Positions 12,853 through 24,362 of a DNA stretch of 64,000 nucleotides are shown here, in pieces (position 1 is the stretch's first letter; every line of letters begins with the position of its first letter). This DNA is from Bugula neritina. Taxonomy: Eukaryota > Bryozoa > Gymnolaemata > Cheilostomatida > Bugulidae. The position numbers were made by a program, and so were the translations under genes. A model generated the notes under the pieces. That model did no database searches. It was given only the letters and a program-made list of their open reading frames with translations, and was not told the origin of the DNA. The stretch spans positions 1-64,000 of the forward strand of contig CAXIUT010000036.1 in NCBI GenBank assembly GCA_964035545.1, read 5' to 3'.

Positions 12853-14109
12853 ATGAAAGAAGAAGCAGCTAATGATTTCTAGACCATTTTCAACAACCTT
12901 AGAGTCAAGTAGCCCTAAAACTACCTCTGTCCAAAAGGAAATAAAATCGAAAAGTTATGCATCAATCCAGTATGTGTCAAATCAATTGGATGCAATAAAT
13001 CATCATGTTAAAGTTGTGGAATCAAAAATCACTAGCTATGTTACAGTGCTTCACTTGAATCTATCACTAACTTCATAAACAAGCGAGTAGACAACTACAA
13101 AAGCTTTACACTAAACACCTTTGAGATCGAGGACACCTTTATTAATAAAATTAACTAGAGTCGAAAAGAACTAACCCAAAAATATCAACTAAACGATTTT
13201 AGTCTTGAGGAACAAAATATAATTGAAGAAATATATAAAAATAAAAACAGTTAGTTTTTGGATGGGTAAAAAGCTAAAAAGTTTACTTAAAATTTGAAAT
13301 AATGCAACAATAAGATAAATAATGCTAGTGGATAAGTGCTAAAGAGATATAAAATCGAAATGGATCAACTGGTTTCAAAAGTTATTGAAGTCAAATAAAA
13401 ATACTATCAAGAATTCATTGAATAGATTAGTAAATAAAAGTAAGTAAAAAAAGAGGAATAACCAGCTAGTTAAAATAGTTCAATACTTTTAATACTTTTC
13501 TTCATTTTCTTTCTTTTAACCTTCTCCAATCTTATTATAGCAGGATATCAAATGCCTAATTTAAATTCAAAAATAGCTGTTCAACTCGAATAGAGTCAAA
13601 TTAACTTTCTAATGGAAGCTTTGTATCAACCAAAAAAGCTAGAATTGCTATATCGTGCATCAGAAAATAGTTTTAGTGCAAAAGCTTTTCATAAAAAATG
13701 TGATAACATCTAGCATACTTTTACTTTAGTGAGAACTGAGTTTGGTAAAACTATTGGAGGGTACAATAAATACAAGTGGAACCAAGTGAATAATGGTTTT
13801 GTAAGTGATGCAGGAAAGGAAGCTTTTCTGCTGTCGTTGGACTTAAAGTAAAAAATGATTTGTCAAGATCAAAATTATATAATAGGCTGTTACAATAACT
13901 ATGGTCCAGTATTTGGAATTTCTGATCTCTCCATATCTGACTAATGCAATAATAATAACAATTCCTATGCAAACTTAGGTAGTTCCTATAATTCTGAAGA
14001 TAAAAAATACATTTATGGCAATAAGTAGACCTGGAAAGCATTTTCTGGAGCAACCGAAAATAAATATTTTAAAGTGGTTGAATACTAGGTATTCAGAGTG
14101 ATTTGGTGA
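12853..14109 (+). CDS. TLDc-domain protein, subfamily C, with internal membrane segment
   Basis: An uninterrupted 418-residue frame from ATG 12853 (MKEEAAND) to TGA 14107. Cys/His cluster: Cys 26, 36, 41, 47, 52, 55, His 60, Cys 63, spaced as in the other subfamilies and B-box-like. A Lys/Glu helical region spans about 80-205. A strongly hydrophobic stretch at about 210-232 (SSILLILFFIFFLLTFSNLI) looks like a transmembrane helix and is absent from the other copies. The TLDc domain occupies about 264-417 and ends VVEYEVFRVIW. The architecture predicts a membrane-anchored protein with the Cys cluster and the TLDc domain on opposite sides, if the helix truly spans. Function is unknown beyond family membership. 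Confidence 0.85.
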
Positions 14110-14829
14110 TTGTCATTCATTTATTATTTGTAAATTATCAATAAACATTATCAAAGTCAATAAGTTTGAATATAATTTATCAAGTAATAGCTATCATAAA
14201 AAGCTATTCAAGATATTATATCGTAAATCAATTAAGTGATATATTGATAGTTGTAGTTATGAAGATGAATATTAACAAATAAGCTGTACGTTTCTAATCG
14301 TAAAATATTGATGAAGATTAGGTTGATTTAAGATAGTGCTAGAGGGATGAGATCAATAATATTGGAATAAAATAAATCAGTTACTACCTATATTGCTAAA
14401 TACACCAGTTAGCATAATATCAAATAAAAGTAATAAAGTAACTAGTAGCAAGCCATAAGAAAATAAAATAGATTGACATAAGTTAAACTACAAGGAGAAA
14501 GAATCTAATTAATAGAGGAGTAAAGAAAGCAAGAAGAATAGGAAAATAGGAGGACCAATATCAGACTAAATATAAGTAAAAATGTAAAAATTTAAGTTAA
14601 AAGTATCAACCAAGAGATCTGTTTCAATGAAAGATGATTAAGAGGACAAACAAACATGTTAAAAAGTTGAAAAAGGAATGTAAAGATAGAAAAAGATAGT
14701 TAATAACAAAAAAAAGGAAGAAGAGAGGAAGATCTTTCAAAAAACCAAAAGGAAAGGAGTCGAATTCAAGTTTATCATTAGAAAGAAAAACAACTGTTGC
14801 AACACTTCCTTCATTAAAAAGACAATCAC
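14110..14829 (+). repeat. Truncated duplicon 3' flank (copy 2)
   Basis: About 700 bp equivalent to the first part of the 18282-22000 flank, including the Lys/Glu-rich ORF remnant. The AT-hook-like RGRP motif of other copies is degraded here. It runs directly into the tail of the minus-strand TLDc pseudogene, so the two TLDc copies are convergent across it. The minus-strand TLDc copy ending at 46847 has the most similar flank. Confidence 0.6.
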
Positions 14830-16028
14830 AACTGCTTTGTCTTTACTTCAAACTCACTCGAAATACTTAGTACTTGACTAATTCTATTAGTTAATCCTGA
14901 AAAGAGGCTGAATAGCTCTGCTGGGTTGTTAACATATTTATTGTAGCCGTCCTAGTTGTATGCGTAAGGAAGTTAGTCCAGAAATTATTGTTGTTGTTGC
15001 ACTGATCTCTAATACCAATATCACTATTTTCAAATAGAGGATCATAACTACTGAAACAGTCAATTAATTTTTTATCCATTTTAGTTTTGACATTTTATTT
15101 TTTATTTTAAATTCAATGACAAAAACAAGGCTTCCTTCTTGGCATCCTTTACCAACTATTATTAATTAGAAAGTCGATTCCATTTGTATTTGAAATAGCA
15201 ATTGATTGTTTTTCCGAACTCTGTCTTCACTAAAGTCAATGTTATAATTTTTAATTAAAGGCTTTTTGCTCTAAAGCTATAATTCTGATCCTCTGAAGAA
15301 TAAATCTAAATATTTATGCTGATTGAGTCCATTTATTAAAAAATCAATTTGCTATAGTTGTAGATGTAAAGATGTAACACTCATTTAAAGCTAAAAGTTA
15401 GCATTTATCTATCAGCATCTAAGTATAGAATACTTGCTTTGATTCCATATTACTTCTAACAAAAGTTATTGGTAAATTTTATTTCAGTAATAATAATCCA
15501 TCCATCAACTTATCTATTTCAACTTGATATTTCTTAATAGTTTCTCTGCTTTTATATTGATACTTGGATCAAAATCTTTCAGTTTGTATAAAATTTCTTT
15601 GCTTATTATTAACCACTAAGAAAAGAACAGTTGTTATTTTTGTATATTTATTTAGGATTTTCTTTTCCTCTATTTTTAATCAACAAACCTATATTTTTAA
15701 GAAATTTTCTTTCTGCTAGAGGTAAATTTATCAACTAATGCATCTTCAATCTCCAAACTATTAACAACAAAATCAGAATAAAAACCATTTTTTTACAGAT
15801 AAGACAAGTAATAGCTTGAAGAGAAGCAAAGGGAGAATATTAATGAACATTTAAGCCACAACTTTAACACTCCATGTCACTGCATTCAATCGACTTACTA
15901 CAGTATTTGTCGATACATGGTTTAGATATCTTATTACCTTGTTCACAGACACAGTTAGGTAATTCTTTCAGAGTTGAACTATTGAATATTGTCTAAAAGT
16001 TACTGTTGAGATGATATTCTTCTTTCAC
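14830..16028 (-). pseudogene. TLDc subfamily C pseudogene, start codon lost
   Basis: The reverse complement contains the whole family layout. A Cys cluster lies near 15880-15960 (CVCEQGNKI, SKSIECSDMECESCG). The TLDc domain lies at about 14840-15300 (TLTLVKTEFGKTI, KEALFLSLNLKEK, then IRDQCNNNNN in a different frame). The position of the conserved start codon reads GTG-AAA-GAA-GAA (CAC at 16026-16028) where the relatives read ATG-AAA/CAA-GAA-GAA, and no other in-frame ATG is near. Several frame changes follow and the terminal stop is out of frame. It is most like the pseudogene at 41899. It is divergent from TLDc copy 3 (17100), with about 1.07 kb between them. Confidence 0.8.
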
Positions 16029-17071
16029 TACTTTATTTATATTTTATGATATTAGATATCGAACTATTTATACTAACATTCCAAAATAGAATAAGTCTTA
16101 AATAATCTTAATATAATTTTACTTGATAGAATTTCAATAACTAGTAGAGAATGTTTTCTCATTAATACATATGTTTCTCTTCTACTTGAAGTCAAACAAT
16201 CTCACCACTCAAAAAATAATAATTAAAAACAAAAGATCGATGAAACATCTTAAAAGTGATGGGGAAGGTAGTTGAGTGAAACACTTAGATAAAAATCTTC
16301 ATCTATAGAATAAAATATAGCGATTGTTTTAGCTCAAAAGGATTCTTAGCTTTGTGTCTTAGTCAATACATATAAAAAAATGCAGTCAACAAGTAAAATA
16401 TCCGATCAATTATCAACTAGTTCATATCTAACTACAAAAGATAAATAGACATTAATCGTATGTTAATGAAATGATTATGTTTTAAATACTAAAGACTTAT
16501 CACAATTGATATAACTCATAAATACTTATGACTTATGATTTACAAAATATAATTATCAAAGTAGAAGAGAAGGATATCAAGACAAAGATTCTTAAATAAT
16601 AGCAGTCTATCAATGCAAAAGATATTAAACTACATTTTAAATACAAAAAGAACTAAAATAAAATAAATGAATAATAATCCTGAATGTAGTAAATCATTCA
16701 TAGATTGTATTAGTCGTCTAATAGAAGTACATCCATAGATTTTTTGCTACTTTTCATAATTTTCTTCAGTTTAAATATTTATGATAAATTTTCATGGATA
16801 CTAGATAGAGTTAAAAGAGCAACTATATTCAATTAAAAACTATTCCAAAATAAAGAACTAATAAAGATAAAGTCTCTATCATTGACATTTGGAAAATCTA
16901 ACTAAGAGGTTTTGTATTTTGAAGTTGAAAAAATGAGGTTGATTTTGAAGGACATCACTTGCTCTTTTGAATCTATCGAAAGAAGTAGTGGAATTATCTA
17001 AGCATAATTTTATCATGTAAATAAAATAAATTTATTTTTTTAATATGATAGTAATAATACTTTTAATTTGT
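16029..17071. other. Intergenic region between divergent TLDc copies
   Basis: About 1 kb of AT-rich sequence. A few open stretches with UAR as sense exist but none has a recognisable motif or an ATG-supported frame. It presumably holds both promoters. The last part resembles the leader of copy 2. Confidence 0.45.
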
Positions 17072-17081
17072 AAGTATAAAT
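17072..17081 (+). promoter_or_regulatory. AAGTATAAAT motif, TATA-like
   Basis: Same motif as at 12835 and 7244, here 18 bp before the start codon of TLDc copy 3. Role inferred from position and recurrence only. Confidence 0.35.
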
Positions 17082-17099
17082 TATAAAATTATCATTAAA

Positions 17100-18281
17100 A
17101 TGCAAGAAGAAGCACCAAGAAACGACTTTTAAACTATGGTTAATAACCTAAGAGTTAAATAACCATAGAACTACCTTTGCTAGAAAGGAAGCAAGATTGA
17201 AAAACTCTGCATCAATCCTTAATGCAAGAGATCGATTGGATGTTCTAACATTGATTGCAAAAGTTGTGGTTATTAAAATCATCAATAATGCAATCATGTT
17301 CCTCTTAAAGTTGTTACTGGTCTACTTAACAAAAGAATCGATCACTACAGTAACTTCACTACGAATACTTTTGAGATCTAAGATGTCTTCATAAACAAAA
17401 TCAAATAGAGTAGACATGATCTCACTCAAAAATACAAACTGATGGATCTGACTGTCAAATAGCAATAGATAGTCAAAAATATATACAAAGATAATAACTG
17501 TTCTTTCCTTGATGGTAAAAATGCAAAAGAGTTTTATAAAAAGTTGAAAACTATTGGTCAAAACATTACAGAATCAGCTGGATAACTGCTAAATCAGTAT
17601 CGAATTTAGATGGATAAACTAGTCGAACAGCTACTTCTTCTAAAATAAAAGTTCTATCATTAATTTATTCTATAAATTAATAAGTAATATGCAAAGTACA
17701 TGTAGATAAGAAAGTCAATTAAATAAATATCAAAAAGTAAAATATGTTAGTCCCTAAAGTAGTAACAACTCTCATTTTTGAATTATGTTCTCAACTATCC
17801 AAAACAGTTATAACTACTCTACAGAGGATCAGAAAATGGTTTTAGTGTATCTGCTTTTCATTAAAAATGTGATAACATCTAGCATACTTTTACTTTAGTG
17901 AGAACTGAGTTTAATAAAACTATTGGAGGCTATACTAAATACAAGTGGAACCAAGTGAATGATAATTATGTAAAAGATGCAGGAAAGGAAGCTTTTCTGC
18001 TGTCTTTGGACTTAAAGTAAAAAATGATTTGTAAAGATAAAAATAAAATAATCTACTGTAACAATAACTATGGTCCAACATTTGGAGGTGGACATGATCT
18101 CAAAATATCTGACCAATGCAATATTTACAATTCCTGGGCAAACTTAGGTTATTCCTATAATTCTGAATATAAAAAATACATTTGGGACAATAAGTATACC
18201 TGGAAAGCATTTTCTGGAGCAACCGTAAATTGTAATTTTAAAGTGGTGGAATACTAAGTATTCAGAGTGATTTGGAAGTGA
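17100..18281 (+). CDS. TLDc-domain protein, subfamily C
   Basis: An uninterrupted frame of 393 residues (MQEEAPRNDF to VVEYEVFRVIWK). The Cys cluster has the spacing of copy 2, including the CGYENHQEC segment (Cys/His). The middle is helical, with LLLKEKFYHEF where copy 2 is followed by its hydrophobic helix; no membrane segment is present here. The TLDc domain starts at about residue 242 (LLYRGSENGF). Differences from paralogues concentrate after KWNQV and around GPTFGGGHD and NIYNSW, which are likely surface loops. Followed by the 3.7-kb flank shared with 34083-37798. A cytosolic or peripheral location is the simplest reading. Confidence 0.87.
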
Positions 18282-21200
18282 TCGTCATTCATTTGTTATT
18301 TCTAAATAATCAATAAATAAGTATCAAAGTTAATAAGTTTATATATGATCGATCATAACTATCTTTTAATATAGTTTTAAATCCTATCAATTATCGTATT
18401 ATCATGATGTACTACTGATAGTTGTAGTTATTAAGATCGAATATCAACAAATAGGTGATGCATTTCTAACAGTAAAATATTGATGAAAATTCAGTTGGTT
18501 TTAGATAGTATTAGAAGGCTCAGATCAATAATATTAGAATAAAATAAATCAGCTACTACATATATTGTTAAATAAATCAGTTCGCATATCAAATAAAGAT
18601 AATAAATCAACTAGTAACAAGCCATTAAATCAAAATTAAAAGAGAAGAATATAAAATAGATTGATATAAGTTATATTACAAAGAGAAAAAATCTAATTAA
18701 TATAGGAGTAAAGAAAGTAAGAAGAAAAGGAAAGTAGAGGAAGACCAAAGTCAGATCAAATAGAAGTACAAATGTTAGCATTTTAAGTTAAAGTATCAAC
18801 CAAGAGATCTATTTCAGGGAAGGGTGACAAAGAGGACAAATAAATATGTTAAAAGAGATGAAAAAGGAATGTAAAGATAGATAAAAGATAGTTAATAGCA
18901 AAAAAGGAAGAAGAGAGGAAAACCTTCTAAAAAACAACTAAGTATTATCATAGTAGCAGATAACTTCAATCAAGATAAACACTTAATATCGAAAGTCAAC
19001 AAGTTATCATCAAATACATCTAATCAAAAGAGGACAAACCATCAGAATGATAGCAAATAAATAAGTAAACAAAATAACAAACCTATTCAAAGGCCAGAAT
19101 AACCCTTATTCCCTCATTCTTGAACAAACATTAATCATAAACTAACAGATCAGTTCTAAGGACTATTATTCATTTGATTGATGTTATTGTTGGAAACATT
19201 CAAGTTGATTTGTAAACTAACCATTAGGATTTCAATTGTGTAGAACCTGGAATAAACTATTAACTGGAATCGATTTATCAGTATTGGCTGTTTTACCACT
19301 TGATAACTAAGAGAACAAGTACAACTTGCATATAAAACAGCTTACACCTGAAGACAGCATCTACTTTTAGATCGATTCCTTTAGATGTAGTTGACATGCA
19401 TTGGATTGTTATGTTGGTGCAATGTTCTAACTCCTTGCTGGCACTATCATTCTTGCCCAGCATCTAAACCAGAAAAGTGATTGTCGAATATATTTAATGT
19501 CCGATGTCTGTGATGATTCTATCTTGATATAAAAGTTATTTCGTTCTTTAGGGCTACTGTTACTCTTTAGACCTTTGTTTTCCTTATTTTTTGTTAACTA
19601 CAAAGTACATTTTGGCATCTTATCCTGGTGCATCTCCATTTTCTAGAAAAAACATTGAACTCTGGTTACGCCTTGATCACAGCAGCAACAACTCTTAACA
19701 TTTGCTTATAACTATTGTTTATCATTGCGAAGAGGTGCAATTTATCGAAATACAACTTATCTTAGTCATGATAGCTCTGAATCGATTAGCAACCTGGATA
19801 AATGTCTGCATCTAGTATTTGATACGACCTTTATTTATCATGGGATATATCCTAAAAATAATTATGAAGCATACTAGGAAGGTTGCTAGTGTTGTCTGTT
19901 TTGAATCTGAATGGAAAAAAGTACTGTCCTGGTGGTTTAAATGATTCATCAAAGCTAAGAGAAGAAGATGTTAGAACCTGGCAATGATTCTACCTCCTAA
20001 ATATCTTTCTATCTATATGATATCACTACCTCTCTTGATAAAGTTAAATTTTATAGACTAGTCATTGACTTATCCATCTCATGAGTCAGAACTTTACATG
20101 TGGCCTCAGTAGGCGTTATGCCAGATCATGTTGGCTTGTACTCTGTTTCTTTAACTTTTCATTAGAACTTTTTATTCTATCCATTTATTATGACTACTAT
20201 TAAACTTGATTGTGATGTCATTGGCGTTGACTGGTTATACTAGATAGAGATAGACGTGGCCTTCGAGCATTTATCCTACAAAGTCAAATGATTTGTTGAA
20301 TTGGGTGAATGGAGATCTATATATGTTGTGACTAATATTATTTTGATTTTATTTCTAACAAAGTCATAAATATCTCTTCTATCTTGCTACAACTTAATAA
20401 AAGATAGTACTAGATAGCATAATTATTATTTTGGGAGAGAGATAAAATATGACTTAGATAGATATATTATTATCTGATAAATAGCTATATTATTATTTGA
20501 TAAAAAACTATATTATCATCTGATAAACAACTGAAGTAAGTCAAGAGTAATATCAACATCTCTGATTATCTCCTCATCCATTTGAAAACCAGAAGTCTGT
20601 TATTAATTTATAAAAAATATGGCGCCATAAATTATACTTTATCATAAGTTAGTCATTGATCATAATTGTATATGATAACCGTTAATTTATAAATCATAAT
20701 AAATATCCAAAGATAGTACATCCTTTCTACTTACATCCCTTAATATCCAGTCAGTCAAATCACTTTAAGTTGTAAGATATAGTTAGAACTAACAAATAAA
20801 CAATGTCCGAGTGAAAAATAAGTAGATTAATAAAAACTTAATCAACATCTATTTACACATAGGTCACTAACATCAATACAAACGAACCTTTTGACAAGTT
20901 GTAGAAGAAAGTATTGAAGACTATTGATCAGATGCAACTGAATTACAATGTTTTGCAACCAATTTACTTTCTGATATTCAAGAAAATGGTCACATAGAAG
21001 AAATAAAATAAACACTAGCAACCAAGCAAACAGGTTTATTATTCAAATATAGTTAAGAAAAGATGAAATAAAAATAAAGTAGTAAAAAACAACTTGACAC
21101 AAATAAGTTAACAATGATTAACTATAGATAAAAGGAGTAAGATATATTCTAAGGTTGAAGAAGTAAAATATTAAGGATAGTCAGATAGTTATCCTTGACT

Positions 21201-22000
21201 TAATCTCTGATGTATTAAAACTATCTAAAATTACTTCATAAATAACAAATCAATTTTTGAAGTTGGAGACCTATTCTTCCAACTGCAACAAATAAAACAA
21301 TAAGATAGTTATGGATATAAAGGATGTTAATAACAGACAACTAAACAGCTAGTCAACAAATTATATATAAAACGAATAGATATCACAAATAGAACCCATG
21401 GATGACTACTACCAATAAAATATAGTAAATCACAAGTGTAAAAAACCAAATAGTGATTGTTGAATATTCGGGTCAAAGGTTGAAATAAGGGAAAGATAAA
21501 AGTTAGTTATCTCAGAGTACATTTATATAAAGAAAAAGACTAGTAGAGTCTATTTGATATCTTATTGGATATGATAGTAAAGTAGATAAAAATATAGAAG
21601 AAGAAGAAGAAGAAGAAGATAAGTTCAGTTCATCTATCTATGTTAAATCATTATGAAATACTATGTATCAGTTCAGATTACAGAGCCATAGCTTTGTTCT
21701 AAAACACAAAATTATTTACTAACTTAATTATACTCAAATTGCTTCTAAAAAGATAATAAATCATTAACAAATCTTAGGTCAACTATTTTATTCAACGAAA
21801 TTGGAAAAGATCAGTGAAATACATCAGTATGAAAACTAGAAATGGAAGAGGTTATCTAACTACCTATAGAAATTAGTATTACTTGTTTTAATAGAGTGTG
21901 TCTTATCAAGAAATAGAGAAGAGAGATTGGTTGTTTTAAGTTATGTTTGTTTATGTGGAAGTCATGAGTGAACTTTATAGAAGACTAGACTTAGTATTCA
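18282..22000 (+). repeat. TLDc duplicon 3' flank (copy 3), 3.7-kb direct repeat
   Basis: The whole segment is matched in the same orientation by 34083-37798, interrupted only by small indels. It contains the AT-hook-like ORF remnant (18665-19123), the cyclin-like remnant near 19150-19550, a Cys-containing segment near 19870, and at 20564-20644 the intact version of the segment replaced by telomeric repeats in copy 1. A short GAA/AAG tract lies near 21600-21620. Confidence 0.8.
18665..19123 (+). pseudogene. Lys/Arg-rich ORF remnant with AT-hook-like motif
   Basis: An open frame of 152 residues after an upstream TGA, with no ATG at its start, ending LFPHS and TGA 19121. It is strongly basic and contains KKRGKPSKK; the paralogue at 34691-34708 reads KKRGRPSKK there, a good AT-hook core (RGRP). 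A second AT-hook-like RGRPK lies at 18736-18747 in a different frame, so the original gene probably had both motifs and has since shifted frame. AT-hooks bind the minor groove of AT-rich DNA, so a nuclear DNA-binding ancestor is inferred. Confidence 0.4.
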
Positions 22001-22547
22001 CGACATTTGATAAATAGATATTATATATATGGATAAAATAACAATCAAATAAGGTAAAAAAATCGAATCATTTATTTTTTTATCTTCAAATTTTTGTTTC
22101 TTGCTTAACTATGTCATTTATTATATTATCACTAATCCATCTTAAATTAAAAATTCTTATTTATTACTTTTCTTTGAGGTTGATATTATATATTTTTAAA
22201 GTAAAAAGTTTTTCTTATTTTGACTAGTATTCACTTCAATGTTATGAATAAAAAATAAGCATATTTTCATCGTTAAATACTTAATTAATTCATAGCTGAA
22301 CATTAAAAAATAAAAAAGAATTTGATTATTAAATTTTATATGAGTAAAAACAAAAAATACTAACTAAATTGATAATAATTCGTTAGGATTGTTATCCGGC
22401 CGTTGTAGCCGTAATAGACAACTAGACACCGGGAAAGACTGGACGTTAAAAATGTAATTATAATTATTATCAATACTATCACTACTATTACTACTTTTCT
22501 TGTGGGTTTCTGGGTCCGTTCCTGAAAAACGGACATCCAACAGACAT

Positions 22548-22760
22548 ATGAAGAGAAGAAAAAAGGAAGGAGAAAGGAGAAAAACACTGGAGAAGAAGCT
22601 AGGAGAGATGTTGAGGTAGGAGAGGAAGAGATAGAAGGATAAAGGAGGAGTTGAGGGGTCAGAGGATGAAGGATGGATGCAAGGAAAAACAAATAAAAAA
22701 ACAAATTAACTTAATTAAATAAAGATAATCCCATAGTCCAAAACAAAAATGGACACATGA
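22548..22760 (+). CDS. Small Lys/Glu/Arg-rich hypothetical ORF
   Basis: ATG 22548 to TGA 22758, 70 residues beginning MKRRKKEGERRK and containing LEKKLGEML. It lies in the purine-rich block, so its composition could simply reflect the base skew. No homologue was recognised and no family motif is visible. The long opposite-strand frame is Ser/Phe/Leu-rich and looks like the antisense of this block. Confidence 0.2.
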
Positions 22761-22765
22761 TTCAT

Positions 22766-22766
<1 letters not shown>

Positions 22767-22809
<43 letters not shown>

Positions 22810-22810
22810 T
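22767..22810. repeat. (ATTT)n microsatellite
   Basis: About eleven tandem ATTT units, ending before CATAGGAGC. Intergenic. Confidence 0.9.
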
Positions 22811-23232
22811 CATAGGAGCTTGTTGGCCAGTTATGATTGTAGAAGGAAATTTATTTATAGAACGATGTTATAAAGTAAATAGATTTTTAAATTTTAGCTT
22901 GCTTAGTTTCATGCAAAATAAAGCATATTCCAGCAATTACAGGCCTGCAATCTTAAATTAAGGCAGAAAAGACACCAAGATTCCAATATTTATGAGTCTA
23001 TTAAATATTTTATTGAGTAACTATAGTTTCAAACTGATTGCATATCTTATATGTAATATCGAAACTAAGACAATCCCCAAACATATTTCAATATTTCATC
23101 ATTTTTTGAGTACTTATAAATAGAACATTAGGCAAGACACGACCTTTATCCCAACTTATAATCAACAATAGCACTCCTTATTTTAACTACCTTAAAAAAA
23201 GAAAAAAAGTTGCTTATTGAGTATGTTTTGTC

Positions 23233-23742
23233 TCAAATAATAAAATCTTTTCTTATGAAGCTTAAATTTATTGCAAATAATTATTGATGCAGAAGGCATA
23301 TCTCAAGTAAGGTTGTTTTTGATTCATGTAGTTGATGAAATTATTATTCCTCTCCATGCTTTTCATATTTTGGATGATAACTATGAATATTATGAAATTT
23401 TTTGTTTCTAAGAACTTTTTAAATTTCACGATCATTTTGAGTTTCAATGATTAAGTAACTTAAAACAGCTTTGCAGTTTAGAATAGTACATTTAATAGAT
23501 GCATATTTTTTGTTGGTATTACAATGAAATCGTGCTCTTTAACAACCGATTCCTTCTTTAATGGTTGTCTTTAGATCAGATGAACTCTGAAATAATCTTT
23601 CTTTGAACTAAATATTTGGAAATTCAAAGAGAACTTAATCTTAATTTTTTTGAAACACCTTCAAACTACTCTTATCCAGAAAAAAGATCTAATTTTAATC
23701 TATTTCATTTGCTCTTGGCAATCCCTAATATTATCTCCTCAT
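23233..23742 (-). CDS. Hypothetical protein with FLYWCH/WRKY-like zinc-finger pattern
   Basis: An open frame of 169 residues on the minus strand (MRREYEGLPRANE to FIRKDFII). Its middle contains GCERARFHC, then KCTILNCKAVLSYLI, then FHNIHSYH. This C-x-C plus HxxxxH arrangement after a basic strand is typical of FLYWCH/WRKY-GCM1-type zinc fingers, often found at the N-terminus of MULE-type transposases and their domesticated relatives. No transposase catalytic core is recognisable downstream, where only broken open stretches remain. It is the last gene before the right telomere of the first chromosome. It could be a transposon fragment or a domesticated regulator. Confidence 0.45.
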
Positions 23743-24005
23743 TTATAGTTCTACTATGTTTATGTTAGATTATTGTCGAATAATAGTGATAAATGAAAAT
23801 GATCAAAGACGAGAGCATTCAAAAATAAAAGCTAGAAAATATTATTACTATTTTTAATTAATAAAAATATTTTACCAATCAATCTATCATTACTATTAGT
23901 ATCATTTAGCAGTATTATTTAAATTATTATATTTATCATATTCTTTTAATTTATCATTCTTTCGATTTGATAATCGTGATTTAGAATTTGATATTAGTTT
24001 ATACC

Positions 24006-24086
24006 GGGGTTGGGGTTGGGGTTGGGGTTGGGGTTGGGGTTGGGGTTGGGGTTGGGGTTGGGGTTGGGGTTGGGGTTGGGGTTGGG
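24006..24086. repeat. G4T2 telomere, right end of first chromosome
   Basis: 81 bp of perfect GGGGTT repeat in right-end orientation, preceded by TTTATACC and followed directly by the N gap. Together with 1-123 it caps a 24.1-kb segment at both ends. Confidence 0.95.
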
Positions 24087-24286
24087 NNNNNNNNNNNNNN
24101 NNNNNNNNNNNNNNNNNNNNNNNNNNNNNNNNNNNNNNNNNNNNNNNNNNNNNNNNNNNNNNNNNNNNNNNNNNNNNNNNNNNNNNNNNNNNNNNNNNNN
24201 NNNNNNNNNNNNNNNNNNNNNNNNNNNNNNNNNNNNNNNNNNNNNNNNNNNNNNNNNNNNNNNNNNNNNNNNNNNNNNNNNNNNNN
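24087..24286. other. Assembly gap of 200 N
   Basis: Exactly 200 N, a conventional placeholder length, placed between a right-end telomere and a left-end telomere. The two sides are best regarded as separate contigs. Confidence 0.98.
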
Positions 24287-24362
24287 CCAACCCCAACCCC
24301 AACCCCAACCCCAACCCCAACCCCCAACCCCAACCCCAACCCCCAACCCCAACCCCAACCCC
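24287..24362. repeat. C4A2 telomere, left end of second contig
   Basis: CCCCAA repeats with two C5A2 variant units, in left-end orientation. The adjacent GATCTAGATAGAAAATTATTATTAG is also found, with slight changes, inside the array near 44117, so this telomere caps a broken duplicon. Confidence 0.95.

Larger units (their letters stand above)
22001..23232. other. Unique spacer with purine-rich block
   Basis: Single-copy sequence between the duplicon and the right-end gene of the first chromosome. It contains a locally GC-richer patch near 22390-22440, a strongly purine-rich + strand block at about 22545-22690, and an ATTT microsatellite. At 22900-23230 the minus strand has further open, coding-like stretches (for example DYKLGERSCLAEC) in other frames than the FLYWCH-like ORF and may be its decayed 3' continuation. 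Confidence 0.5.
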
